From Candidatus Hinthialibacter antarcticus (lineage in GTDB: Bacteria; Hinthialibacterota; Hinthialibacteria; Hinthialibacterales; Hinthialibacteraceae), in the NCBI GenBank assembly GCA_030765645.1, contig JAVCCE010000051.1, positions 1 through 44,755 of the forward strand: 44,755 nt of DNA. Reading direction: 5' to 3'. Of the stretch, positions 34,508 to 44,755 are shown one piece after another. Below the pieces are notes generated by a model, which saw only the letters and a program-made list of their open reading frames with translations, did not search any database and had not been told where the DNA came from. Position 1 is the stretch's first letter. Each line of letters opens with the position of its first letter. The position numbers and the translations under genes were made by a program.

Positions 34508-36792
34508 ATACGCAAACCATTCAACTCAGAGGCTGCACGCCCGAACCGTTAATGAGTTATCTCAAAGCGCTGGGCATTCTGCGGTTGGTGTCTGAACAAA
34601 TTGACCCCGACGCGGTCGGCTGTTGGCGGAACGATGTCTTCGTTCTTCAGACAGAACTCACGCAAGACCAACTGGTCGAATTTTTCCTGAATGACTATCA
34701 ACCCACACCAATAGTTGTTCCTTGGAGTGGCAACGATTACTTCGAGGTTAATCAGAATCCTGCGGATACACACTATAGAAAAACTCCATCAGGTCCAAAA
34801 ATTGTAGAAGCGTTTAATCAGACAAAGTGTGATCGGCTAAAAAAATATAGAGAAGCAATATCAAAAGTTTTTTCTGCAATGCAATTGAGCAAGATTCATT
34901 CAAAAGCAGACATGGGGAAAAATAAACCCAAATATCTATCCACTCTTCGAAATATTTCTAATGGTTCACTTGTGGAGTGGATTGATGCGTCATCAGTGAT
35001 TATAGATAATAAAAGTGCATTTAATGACTTGCTGGGAAGTGGTGGAGGTAGTGACGGCAATACTCATTTATCTGATAACTTCATGCAAAATTTGTGGGAT
35101 ATGTTTCCTGATTTTGACGAGCAAAGGCAGGAAAGGCGAAATGCAGTTTCCAAGGTGTATGATTCAAGCAAGAAATATTTGTCTAATGCGTTATTCAGTA
35201 ATGCAATAGACGAATTGATTTTGCATCGTACATCTGCTCTTTATGACTCGAGTGCAATTGGCGGTCCAAATTCTACACAAGGGATGGATGGGGATTCTCT
35301 TATGAATCCCTGGAATTTTATACTTCTTTTAGAAGGGACTATCTGTTTTGCAGGCGCTTTAGTTAAAAGGTTTAATACCAAAAAGGCCAAATCAATTGCT
35401 TTCCCATTTCGCTTTGATTTCACAACAACTGATAATGATAGAACATCAGATAAAGAACGATCAGGCCATGAATTTTGGATGCCATTATGGAGTCAGTTTA
35501 CGAGTTGGTGTGAAATTTCATATTTGCTAAAAGAAGGTCGTGCAGAAATTGGTCAGAATGCGGCTAGAAATGGGCTCGATATGGCTCGCTCTGTTGTGAG
35601 CCTTAGTGTAGATCGAGGTGTAAATTCTTATAACCGTTTTGCAATAGTGAAAGGTCGGGTAGGCGGTGATAATTACAACACTGCGGTTAACTTAGGTAAA
35701 TTTCATGTGCATTATAGAAAAAACATTAGTCTCATTACCCAGATTGATCGCTGGTTGTCTACGTTGCGTTCTGTTTCTAGTGGAAAGAATGTTCCCGTCC
35801 GGTATGCAACAGCGTTGCGTAAAATTGAAACGACCATTTTCGATTATTGCCGCTTTGGCGGTAACGAACGCTTAATCAAACTTCTGATATGCTTGGGCGC
35901 CGCACAACAACAACTTGGCGTCACGATGGGCAAGGTTGGGCAAAGCCTAAAAACGGTTTCTCCGCTTTCGGGGTTGTCGGGCGGGTGGCTCGATGTGTTA
36001 AATCCTCAATCCACTGAGACGCGCCTGGCGCTGTCTATCGCGGGGATATGGGACGCCTCGAAAGAACTCGGTTCCATTCGTACTAACATGGAGCATGTTG
36101 AACTGACTGGCTTCTGGAAATGGTCGGACGTCAAGCATCCGCGCGTTGTCTGGAGTTCATCCCGCCTTACCCAAAATCTCGCTGCCGTTCTAGCGCGCCG
36201 CATGATGGACGGCAACAAAAAATCCTGCGACGCGCTGCCGATTCACTCGCGCTTTCCCGCTGGGCTAAACATGATCTCGGCGTTTCTCGCCAATGAGACC
36301 GACGATGAACAAATTGATGACTTGCTGTGGGGATTCATCGGGATCGATTTTCGCCAGGCGAAGCCACTGCCGCCCTGTGACGCCGAAGCCCCACCGCTTC
36401 CGCGCGCCTATGCGCTATTGAAGTTGCTGTTTCTTCCCGGTGACATTGTGTTTGATACGACCTCGAAACAATGGCGCTTCGCCAAGGATAACAAGCCTGG
36501 CGTCGCCATTCGCCCCGAGCCGCGCATCCTTCCGCTGTTGCGCGCCGGGCGTTTGGGCGAGGCGTGTCGAATCGCCTATGGACGGCTTGTGTCGAGTGGG
36601 TTCCAACCGTTGCCCGGGCCGGACGCGACGCGGCGTTGGCGCGAACACGAATGGGACAGCGAGTTTCAAGCCTATGAAAACCCCATGCTCGCCGAGCGGA
36701 TTGCGGCGGCGCTCATCTTACCGATTCACGATTATGAATTGAATATTTTGATCAACCTGGTCACAAGAAAAAGCGAACCCGCTTTATCCTAA
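34504..36792 (+). CDS. csx17: Csx17 (Cas8g), type I-G large subunit
   Basis: A 762-residue protein opening TIQLRGCTPEPLMSYLKALG ILRL, the typical Csx17 start. Later conserved-looking parts are LLEGTICFAGALVKRFNTKK, ALYDSSAIGGPNSTQGMDGD and the C-terminal VSSGFQPLPGPDATRRWREH. Csx17 is taken to be the large subunit that recognises the PAM in the type I-G complex. Base composition is uneven: 60-base blocks at 34861 and 35161 contain 21 and 18 G+C, while the block at 36481 contains 39. The centre of the gene thus looks acquired or exchanged separately from the ends. The frame is intact throughout. Confidence 0.93.
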   Translation: MNTQTIQLRGCTPEPLMSYLKALGILRLVSEQIDPDAVGCWRNDVFVLQTELTQDQLVEFFLNDYQPTPIVVPWSGNDYFEVNQNPADTHYRKTPSGPKIVEAFNQTKCDRLKKYREAISKVFSAMQLSKIHSKADMGKNKPKYLSTLRNISNGSLVEWIDASSVIIDNKSAFNDLLGSGGGSDGNTHLSDNFMQNLWDMFPDFDEQRQERRNAVSKVYDSSKKYLSNALFSNAIDELILHRTSALYDSSAIGGPNSTQGMDGDSLMNPWNFILLLEGTICFAGALVKRFNTKKAKSIAFPFRFDFTTTDNDRTSDKERSGHEFWMPLWSQFTSWCEISYLLKEGRAEIGQNAARNGLDMARSVVSLSVDRGVNSYNRFAIVKGRVGGDNYNTAVNLGKFHVHYRKNISLITQIDRWLSTLRSVSSGKNVPVRYATALRKIETTIFDYCRFGGNERLIKLLICLGAAQQQLGVTMGKVGQSLKTVSPLSGLSGGWLDVLNPQSTETRLALSIAGIWDASKELGSIRTNMEHVELTGFWKWSDVKHPRVVWSSSRLTQNLAAVLARRMMDGNKKSCDALPIHSRFPAGLNMISAFLANETDDEQIDDLLWGFIGIDFRQAKPLPPCDAEAPPLPRAYALLKLLFLPGDIVFDTTSKQWRFAKDNKPGVAIRPEPRILPLLRAGRLGEACRIAYGRLVSSGFQPLPGPDATRRWREHEWDSEFQAYENPMLAERIAAALILPIHDYELNILINLVTRKSEPALS

Positions 36793-36806
36793 ATAACAAA
36801 CGCTGA

Positions 36807-37775
<969 letters not shown>

Positions 37776-37789
37776 AGCGAGGGAAACCC

Positions 37790-39445
37790 ATGATTGCTAT
37801 CGCATTGCGCTTTTCCGCCGGGCGCTTTCATGCCACTCCCTGGGGGCGGCATGTCAATGAAGGCGTCCCCGAATGGCCGCCGTCGCCGTGGCGGATGCTG
37901 CGCTCGTTAATCGCCGCGTGGAAAATCAAGACGCGTGAGTATTCCAATGAAGACGTACGTCCCATTGTTGAAGCGATGTTGGCGCTGCCGGATTTCTGTT
38001 TGCCCGCCGCGACATCCGGGCATACCCGGCACTATATGCCTTGGAACAAGTCGAGCCCGACCACTCTCGTATTCGACGCTTTCGTCTGCGTTGATCGCGA
38101 GGATGAGTTAGTCGCGCTTTGGCCTGACGCCGAACTCGACGAAAGCCAGCGGAACATTCTGTCGAAGATTCTCGACAACCTGGGCTATTTTGGCCGGGCG
38201 GAATCTTGGTGTGAGGCGCGCTTGTTAGACGACGCAGACGCGGCGCAACGTACGCCCAATTGTTCTCCCTTAAACGGCGAGCCGCCAGACAAAAATCAAG
38301 AACTGGTTCGCGTGTTGTGCGCCGACCCCGCGCAAGCGTTGAGCGATGAATATGTGACCGAGGAGATAACAACAGGGCGGGGCAATAATAAAACCGTCGT
38401 CAAACAAAGCCAATATGATCCCTCTTGGAACCTATGTATGGAGACCGAACAGTTACACAAAGAGCGCTGGTCTGATCCGCCGGGGTCGCAGTGGGTCCGC
38501 TATTTGCGCCAATCCGATTGCCTGTCTCCAACGCCGAAACCGAAGTCGGCCCGAAGAAGAGGGCCTGCAATACAAGTCATACGTTATGCGCTCGATTCGA
38601 CCGTGCTTCCCTTGCTGCAAGATACGCTGCCAATGGCCGAAGCGGCCCGCCGGGCGTTAATGGGCAGTTTCGGTAGAATCCAGTGGAACCGTGAGCATCA
38701 AGGTGAGCCATTGCCACCTTCTGGCGAGTGGCCAAAGTCTGAACTCTTGTCGGGCAAAGACGCGAGCGGCACGCCGTTGAAAGGGCATGGACACGCCTTT
38801 TATATTCCCACTGATGAAGATGGAGACGGGCGCCTCGACCACCTCACCGTCTATTGTCCGCAAGGCTTCGAACGCGGCAGCGGCGAACTGGTCGCCGCCG
38901 ACAAAATTCGTACACTCATGACCTTTGATGAATCCAAGCCATTGCGCGTTTTGTTGATGGGGTTGGGCAACGCGAATGATTATGCGCCGTTCCCTGTGCG
39001 CGCCTCCCGCGTATGGGTGTCGGCGACGCCGTTTATCGCAACGCGTCATCCAAAAGCCAAAGGAATAAAGCGCGATCCCGAACCGGTGTTGCGTGATCCC
39101 GTTGCGTTTTTGAAACAGGTGTTGCGAGAAGAACTGAGCCGTCTTGCGTTAAGAGAAAACATGCAGGCGTATCAACAAGCGATTGACTCCGCTGTGATAA
39201 CGCCTCTAGGCGAAAACGGCAACTTCATGATTTCCCCCGCAAATTGGATGACAGCAGGGAAGGGAAGTTCTCGTTCCATTCGCCCCATTCAATTCAAAAA
39301 ACACCGGATGCGAAAAAAAAGAGAATCGTCTCTGCGCTGCGGGGCGTTTCAAATTGAATTTCCGGTTGAAGTACCGGGGCCGATCCTGTTGGGGAAAAAT
39401 TCTCATTTCGGTATGGGATTATTTTTACCGGGCGATCAGAGGTAG
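37790..39445 (+). CDS. csb2: Csb2 (Cas5-Cas6 fusion), type I-G
   Basis: A 551-residue protein of the Csb2/GSU0054 family, which combines Cas5-like and Cas6-like modules. It opens MIAIALRFSAGRFHATPWGR HVNEGVPEWPPSPWRMLRSL, a very typical start. The longer in-frame start at 37763 overlaps csb1 and is rejected, as GAGGG lies seven bases before ATG 37790. Later parts include GHAFYIPTDEDGDGRLDHLT and, at the C-terminus, LGKNSHFGMGLFLPGD, resembling the glycine-rich loop of Cas6-type RNases. It should process the repeat hairpin and cap the crRNA 5' handle. Confidence 0.94.
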   Translation: MIAIALRFSAGRFHATPWGRHVNEGVPEWPPSPWRMLRSLIAAWKIKTREYSNEDVRPIVEAMLALPDFCLPAATSGHTRHYMPWNKSSPTTLVFDAFVCVDREDELVALWPDAELDESQRNILSKILDNLGYFGRAESWCEARLLDDADAAQRTPNCSPLNGEPPDKNQELVRVLCADPAQALSDEYVTEEITTGRGNNKTVVKQSQYDPSWNLCMETEQLHKERWSDPPGSQWVRYLRQSDCLSPTPKPKSARRRGPAIQVIRYALDSTVLPLLQDTLPMAEAARRALMGSFGRIQWNREHQGEPLPPSGEWPKSELLSGKDASGTPLKGHGHAFYIPTDEDGDGRLDHLTVYCPQGFERGSGELVAADKIRTLMTFDESKPLRVLLMGLGNANDYAPFPVRASRVWVSATPFIATRHPKAKGIKRDPEPVLRDPVAFLKQVLREELSRLALRENMQAYQQAIDSAVITPLGENGNFMISPANWMTAGKGSSRSIRPIQFKKHRMRKKRESSLRCGAFQIEFPVEVPGPILLGKNSHFGMGLFLPGDQR

Positions 39446-39450
39446 AGCCA

Positions 39451-41163
39451 ATGGTCCAGTCATTCGATCCGTCAGGCGCAATTGAGACGCCCGAATTCAT
39501 CCCAGCGAGAATGCTGAATGAGTTTTCCTTTTGCCCAAGGCTGTGCTACCTCGAGTGGGTCGAACAGGAGTGGCGTGAAAACGAATGGACGCTCGACGGG
39601 ACGCGCCAGCATCGCCGCGTTGATAAACCGGGCGGCGCCTTGCCGGACGCTGATAAAATGGACGACCCCGAAAGCGAGACCATCCACGCGCGTTCGGTCA
39701 CGCTGTCTGCGCCTGGTGCGGGCTTCATCGCCAAGTTGGACCTAATTGAAGCCGATGACGGCGAAGCGCTCCCCGTTGAATATAAACGCGGAGCAGTGCC
39801 CGATAACGAAGATCAATCGTGGGAGCCGGACCGCGTTCAACTCGCGGCCCAGGCGCTGGTCTTGCGTGAGAACGGCTACCGCTGTTCGAGCGGCGTGATC
39901 TATTACGCCCAATCGCGGCGGCGGGTCACCGTGCCCATTGATGCGTCATTGATTGAACGGACGAATGAACTGGCCCGTGAACTTCGACAAACCACCGAAC
40001 GCGGCGCCATCCCGCCTCCTCTTGTCGACAGTCCCAAGTGTCCGGGTTGTTCGCTGGTGGGAATCTGCCTGCCCGACGAAACCAATTATGCCTTGGGCCT
40101 AGAACCCGCAGCCGCTGAAGAAGAAACCGTGCGCAGGCTGTATCCCGCCCGTGACGACGCCTCTCCATTATACGCCCAAGAACAAGGCGCGTATGTCGGT
40201 AAATCCGGCGAAGAAGTCACCGTGAAAAAACACGGCGCCGTCGTCGCAAAAATTCGACTAATGGAACTCTCGCACGTCTGTTTGTTCGGCTCCGTTCAAA
40301 TCAGTACGCAGGCTGTGCAGCAATTAATGAAACGCGAAATCCCCGTTTTATATTTTTCGTACGGCGGGTGGTTTAACGGCTTGTGTTCGGGGATGCCGCA
40401 TAAAAATATCGAGCTGCGCCGCCAACAATACCGTGCGTCTGAAACTGAAACGGCGTTGAAAATCGCCCAAACGCTGGTCCGCGATAAAATACAAAATACG
40501 CGAACGCTCTTGCGGCGCAATTCATCGGTTGATGTTGACGCAGCAATGACTGAACTCAAACAAATGGAAGACCGCAGCCTGACGGCGAACGCGTTTGACT
40601 CGCTGCTCGGCATCGAAGGAAACGCAGGCCGCATCTATTTTCAACACTTCGCGACCATGATAAAAAACAAAGAAGGTTCCGCTGAAACGCCGCCGTTCGA
40701 CTTCCAATCACGCAATCGGCGTCCGCCCCGCGATCCGGTCAACGCCCTTCTATCATTGGCCTATTCGATGTTAGCGAAAGATTTGACGCTGACGCTGCTA
40801 ACGGTTGGGTTTGATCCCTATCTCGGGTTTTATCATCAACCGCGCTATGGCCGCCCGGCGCTCGCATTAGACCTGATGGAGCCGTTTCGCCCCTTGATCG
40901 CCGACTCGACAGTGTTGACTTCAATCAATACCGGCGTGGTGGCGCCAAACGATTTCATCAAAGCGGGAGACGCGGTTTCGCTAAAACCCGACGCGCGCAA
41001 ACGCTTCATCATGGCCTACGAGCGGCGCATGGACGCCCTCATCACTCACCCTGTGTTTAACTATCGCGTCAGTTACCGGCGCGTACTCGAAATCCAGGCG
41101 CGTTTGTTGGCGCGGTTTTTAACAGGCGAATTACAGGCGCCGCCCACCTTCACCACCCGGTAG
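39451..41163 (+). CDS. cas4-cas1: Cas4-Cas1 fusion, type I-G adaptation protein
   Basis: A 570-residue fusion. The Cas4 part (about 1-215) has N-terminal cysteines in NEFSFCPRLCYLEWVEQEW (C28, C32), a RecB-like site with KLDLIEADDGEALPVEYKRG, and the C-terminal iron-sulfur cysteines in CPGCSLVGIC (near 197-206). The Cas1 part starts near 235 and carries the catalytic glutamate in LLGIEGNAGRIYFQHF and the histidine/aspartate region GFDPYLGFYHQPRYGRPALA. In such fusions Cas4 trims prespacers and checks the PAM before Cas1-Cas2 integration. All key residues appear present. cas2 follows after six bases. Confidence 0.96.
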   Translation: MVQSFDPSGAIETPEFIPARMLNEFSFCPRLCYLEWVEQEWRENEWTLDGTRQHRRVDKPGGALPDADKMDDPESETIHARSVTLSAPGAGFIAKLDLIEADDGEALPVEYKRGAVPDNEDQSWEPDRVQLAAQALVLRENGYRCSSGVIYYAQSRRRVTVPIDASLIERTNELARELRQTTERGAIPPPLVDSPKCPGCSLVGICLPDETNYALGLEPAAAEEETVRRLYPARDDASPLYAQEQGAYVGKSGEEVTVKKHGAVVAKIRLMELSHVCLFGSVQISTQAVQQLMKREIPVLYFSYGGWFNGLCSGMPHKNIELRRQQYRASETETALKIAQTLVRDKIQNTRTLLRRNSSVDVDAAMTELKQMEDRSLTANAFDSLLGIEGNAGRIYFQHFATMIKNKEGSAETPPFDFQSRNRRPPRDPVNALLSLAYSMLAKDLTLTLLTVGFDPYLGFYHQPRYGRPALALDLMEPFRPLIADSTVLTSINTGVVAPNDFIKAGDAVSLKPDARKRFIMAYERRMDALITHPVFNYRVSYRRVLEIQARLLARFLTGELQAPPTFTTR

Positions 41164-41169
41164 AAAATA

Positions 41170-41460
41170 ATGAGAAGACTCTATATCATTACCTATGACG
41201 TGTGTGACGCAAAACGCTTGCGTAAAGTGTTTAAAATTATGCGCGGGTTCGGCGACCATTTGCAACTCTCGGTCTTTCGCGCCGACCTCTCCAATAAAGA
41301 ACGCGTGTTGTTGCACACCAAACTCGATGAGGTGATTCATCACTCGGAAGACCAAGTGTTGATCTTTCCCGTCGGGCCTGCTGGAGGGGAACTAGAAAAA
41401 GAAATCGTCGCATTAGGAAAACCGTATGAACCGTCAGAACGATGTGCGGTCGTTGTTTAA
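41170..41460 (+). CDS. cas2: Cas2
   Basis: A 96-residue Cas2. The first strand RRLYIITYDVCDAKRLRKVF holds the conserved aspartate after ITY. Then MRGFGDHLQLSVFRADLSNK and the closing VLIFPVGPAGGE follow the ferredoxin-like pattern. Cas2 bridges two Cas1 dimers during spacer integration. It is the last gene of the cas operon, and the leader of the array begins right after its stop. Confidence 0.96.
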   Translation: MRRLYIITYDVCDAKRLRKVFKIMRGFGDHLQLSVFRADLSNKERVLLHTKLDEVIHHSEDQVLIFPVGPAGGELEKEIVALGKPYEPSERCAVVV

Positions 41461-41639
41461 CGGCGCCGCTTTCGAGAGGCGAAGTGACGCGCTTTCACCG
41501 GGAAGCGCTCGCTCTTTGATAATTCAGGAGTTAAAAGATGATTTTGTTCCCAAATTATAATGACTGTAATAAAATATTGAGGCGGCTCTCGCAGAAGGCT
41601 TCCCAAAAGCAGTTAAATCAACGCCCCCGGATGGGGGCT
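41461..41639 (+). promoter_or_regulatory. CRISPR leader with possible promoter and end hairpin
   Basis: The 179 bases between cas2 and the first repeat include an AT-rich part with TATAAT at 41556-41561, a candidate -10 for array transcription; its -35 is weak. The leader ends in a perfect hairpin, GCCCCC (41623-41628) / GGGGGC (41633-41638), one base before repeat 1. Orientation is inferred from cas2 adjacency and from the repeat's 3' end ATTGAAGC. Confidence 0.6.
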
Positions 41640-44600
41640 ATTTCCACCGATGAATTTCGGTGGCCCCATTGAAGCAGGATCGACGGGTGGGGTTGATACG
41701 GGGAGTGCGTCAAATTTCCACCGATGAATTTCGGTGGCCCCATTGAAGCTGTTCCCTATATTGTTGGCATAGTGTTTGCAAAGACAAATTTCCACCGATG
41801 AATTTCGGTGGCCCCATTGAAGCCGCGGTGAAGCCGCACACAAACAATCTTTCCTACCCACATTTCCACCGATGAATTTCGGTGGCCCCATTGAAGCATG
41901 TATTCCGCCAGCGTTGCTCTGGTGATAAGCCCCAATTTCCACCGATGAATTTCGGTGGCCCCATTGAAGCGCAACTTGGGCGGTTCTTTGAGATCGCGGA
42001 CGATGCATTTCCACCGATGAATTTCGGTGGCCCCATTGAAGCCGGCAGTTCCGGCGCTGACTTGCGATCCACGAGTGCATTTCCACCGATGAATTTCGGT
42101 GGCCCCATTGAAGCAGAATGGAATTTCGTCGTCTTTGGCGTCGCTATTGGCGTATTTCCACCGATGAATTTCGGTGGCCCCATTGAAGCCGTTGAACTAA
42201 TGGTCGATAACAAGTTGTCGCCTGAATATTTCCACCGATGAATTTCGGTGGCCCCATTGAAGCGCAGCCATTTTCGAGCGGGGCCGCCCGGGTCGGGCGC
42301 ATTTCCACCGATGAATTTCGGTGGCCCCATTGAAGCCCCGAGGGACACACAGAGGAAGCGCTGGCGTACTGGCGGATTTCCACCGATGAATTTCGGTGGC
42401 CCCATTGAAGCCAGTTGGCTCCGATTTCGTCCATGCGGTCATTATGCCATTTCCACCGATGAATTTCGGTGGCCCCATTGAAGCCGGCTTTAAGCGGCAC
42501 CACTTTTCCGCCGCCATGTTATTTCCACCGATGAATTTCGGTGGCCCCATTGAAGCATGCTCAAGACAATTAATAATGGATGCTGTTAATACAGATTTCC
42601 ACCGATGAATTTCGGTGGCCCCATTGAAGCACTTTTTGCGGCGCGTCGTGAATCAAAATCAACCCCTCATTTCCACCGATGAATTTCGGTGGCCCCATTG
42701 AAGCGCGTTTTCGCAGAGTGACGTGCTGCGCGGGACGATGCATTTCCACCGATGAATTTCGGTGGCCCCATTGAAGCACGGGATCAATAAAACCATATCC
42801 AGGCGCATTGACCATTTCCACCGATGAATTTCGGTGGCCCCATTGAAGCGGAGTTGTTAGACGTTGAGCGATAAGTAGTATTCCATTTCCACCGATGAAT
42901 TTCGGTGGCCCCATTGAAGCGAGTTTTGAATTACCTTCATTGAACATGGGGTTTGAGATATTTCCACCGATGAATTTCGGTGGCCCCATTGAAGCACCTT
43001 CTGCGATTGGGAATCCCGCAAAGATATCACGATTTCCACCGATGAATTTCGGTGGCCCCATTGAAGCAAAAAGCGATAGATGATGTTTTAGGTCAACAGG
43101 TATATTTCCACCGATGAATTTCGGTGGCCCCATTGAAGCCCGCGTAGAAAGGATGGTACCGTGTCTTTTACACGTAATTTCCACCGATGAATTTCGGTGG
43201 CCCCATTGAAGCACTCGCTGCAAACTGTGCTTGAAGACGCGTCGAATACTATTTCCACCGATGAATTTCGGTGGCCCCATTGAAGCGGCTGGTGTTCCGA
43301 TAGAGTCACCGGAATTAAAACCAGATTTCCACCGATGAATTTCGGTGGCCCCATTGAAGCGAAATTCTCGAGTACATTGAAGACGCCGGAGTAACATCAT
43401 TTCCACCGATGAATTTCGGTGGCCCCATTGAAGCCACCTATTGCAGCAACAACACTCCCAACAATTGCAACATTTCCACCGATGAATTTCGGTGGCCCCA
43501 TTGAAGCTCTTCAATTTTGGCGCGTAAGTCGGGGCGATATTTTATTTCCACCGATGAATTTCGGTGGCCCCATTGAAGCATCCTCACTTCCATTCTGTTT
43601 GTCAAATTGCTTCCATTTCCACCGATGAATTTCGGTGGCCCCATTGAAGCATTGAGGAAAAAGAATTCGTAGAAGGTGATTTTATTGCGATTTCCACCGA
43701 TGAATTTCGGTGGCCCCATTGAAGCATGAATGATGTCTTAAATGCTTGCATCGCTTGTCCCGATTGCCACCGATGAATTTCGGTGGCCCCATTGAAGCTG
43801 ATTTGAGGATTTTTACTTCCGCTGATCCCAATGTTATTTCCACCGATGAATTTCGGTGGCCCCATTGAAGCGGCACGTTGACATCGTTTTGTTTGAAGAA
43901 TAAATGGTTGCATTTCCACCGATGAATTTCGGTGGCCCCATTGAAGCATCATTATGTTTTGACGTTCTATACCCCGATGTTATTATTTCCACCGATGAAT
44001 TTCGGTGGCCCCATTGAAGCCAAAACATCCAATAACTTAGATGCATTATTTGTTTTATTTCCACCGATGAATTTCGGTGGCCCCATTGAAGCATTCAATT
44101 GAATACGTCCACTCACAAGATAATTAATGATTTCCACCGATGAATTTCGGTGGCCCCATTGAAGCCGGTTGGTCGATCATTACGTGTTGGCCATACTTCG
44201 GATTTCCACCGATGAATTTCGGTGGCCCCATTGAAGCGGCTTGACGTAGATTAAAGTGTACCGCAATAGCCGAATTTCCACCGATGAATTTCGGTGGCCC
44301 CATTGAAGCATGTTTCCACCGACGATGGTGAGTCGGAACTATATAAATTTCCACCGATGAATTTCGGTGGCCCCATTGAAGCGACTTCCGCTCGTCCTTC
44401 TCTTCCTTCTCGGCCTTAATTTCCACCGATGAATTTCGGTGGCCCCATTGAAGCTGATTAAAAACATGCGCGGCGTTATCTCTCACTGCGGTATTTCCAC
44501 CGATGAATTTCGGTGGCCCCATTGAAGCCGCGTAAAACTAGAGATTTATGTGGATGGTGTTCCTGATTTCCACCGATGAATTTCGGTGGCCCCATTGAAG

Positions 44601-44755
44601 CCGTGCAATGTAAGTTGTGCTTGCACTGTCAGGCTCTCATTTCCACCGATGAATTTCGGTGGCCCCATTGAAGCAATACCTGCAAACTTAATCATCCCAC
44701 GGTTATTGCTGATTTCCACCGATGAATTTCGGTGGCCCCATTGAAGCATGTTAGA
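41640..44755 (+). CRISPR. CRISPR array, at least 43 repeats of 36 nt, open at the window end
   Basis: I count 43 repeats, the first at 41640-41675 and the last at 44712-44747, with 42 complete spacers of 35-40 nt (mostly 36-38) and a partial one at the end. The repeat begins ATTTCCACCGATGAATTTCG and ends GTGGCCCCATTGAAGC. It contains a 7-base stem CCACCGA/TCGGTGG around TGAATT, and the last eight bases would form the crRNA 5' handle. All repeats I read are identical except the one at 43763-43798, which has G instead of T at position 4. No degenerate terminal repeat is reached, so the array continues beyond the window. Confidence 0.99.

Noticed and set aside
41613-44749. Long minus-strand open frames with repeated peptides such as LQWGHRNSSVE, ASMGPPKFIGGN and FNGATEIHRWK, plus plus-strand frames with FPPMNFGGPIEA
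   Set aside because: They are translations of the CRISPR repeat in different frames; the repeat contains no stop in those frames. Not proteins.

Overview
The window is a stretch of a bacterial chromosome, apparently from a free-living, Gram-negative-type heterotroph. The signs are many signal peptides, a lipoprotein, a sigma-54 activator, an NtrC-style promoter, polysaccharide-degrading enzymes and FG-GAP proteins. I cannot name the lineage. The gene style (secreted lyases, FG-GAP/VCBS proteins, WYL regulator, type I-G CRISPR) is of the kind seen in Planctomycetes-related or poorly cultured candidate phyla, but that is inference. No rRNA or tRNA gene was recognised.

Region 1 (1-5241) is relatively AT-rich. 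It holds the C-terminal part of an NtrC-type sigma-54 activator, then a single-domain receiver protein behind a well-spaced -24/-12 promoter. A series of envelope genes follows: a small exported protein, a cysteine-rich protein with three TRASH-like metal sites, a zinc-ribbon/CcmH-like membrane protein, a HAMP sensor without an output domain, a lipoprotein, and a small gene broken by a frameshift. Region 2 (5228-12172) handles sugars and transport: a sodium:solute symporter, a PL11 rhamnogalacturonan lyase, a secreted FG-GAP protein, and a YeiH-type membrane protein with a short membrane partner.

Region 3 (12254-21788, minus strand) holds two versions of the ATP-grasp / alpha-E / transglutaminase system, a predicted peptide-ligation and peptide-processing pathway of unknown product. 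One copy has ATP-grasp and alpha-E fused plus a stand-alone transglutaminase. The other has them separate, with a transglutaminase-DUF2126 protein. Region 4 (21967-30875) is mixed: a large unrecognised secreted protein, a small coiled-coil gene with a clear promoter and terminator, rhamnose mutarotase, a Tat-exported aldo/keto reductase, LepA, an HTH/S24-like regulator, an elaborate palindromic element, a two-gene unit whose first gene is frameshifted, and a secreted BNR-4 protein. PL11 lyase, symporter and RhaM fit rhamnose-containing polysaccharide use.

Region 5 (30995 to the end) is a complete type I-G (formerly I-U) CRISPR-Cas locus: WYL regulator, cas3 (helicase then HD), csx17/cas8g, csb1/cas7, csb2 (cas5-cas6), cas4-cas1 fusion, cas2, a leader, and an array of at least 43 repeats of 36 nt that runs off the window. 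Three details stand out. csx17 has a strongly AT-rich centre between GC-rich ends. The cas3 upstream region holds two fragments matching the 3' and 5' ends of the CRISPR repeat, in array order and about 20 nt apart, which could be a degenerate crRNA-like regulator. A short perfect GC hairpin sits one base before the first repeat.
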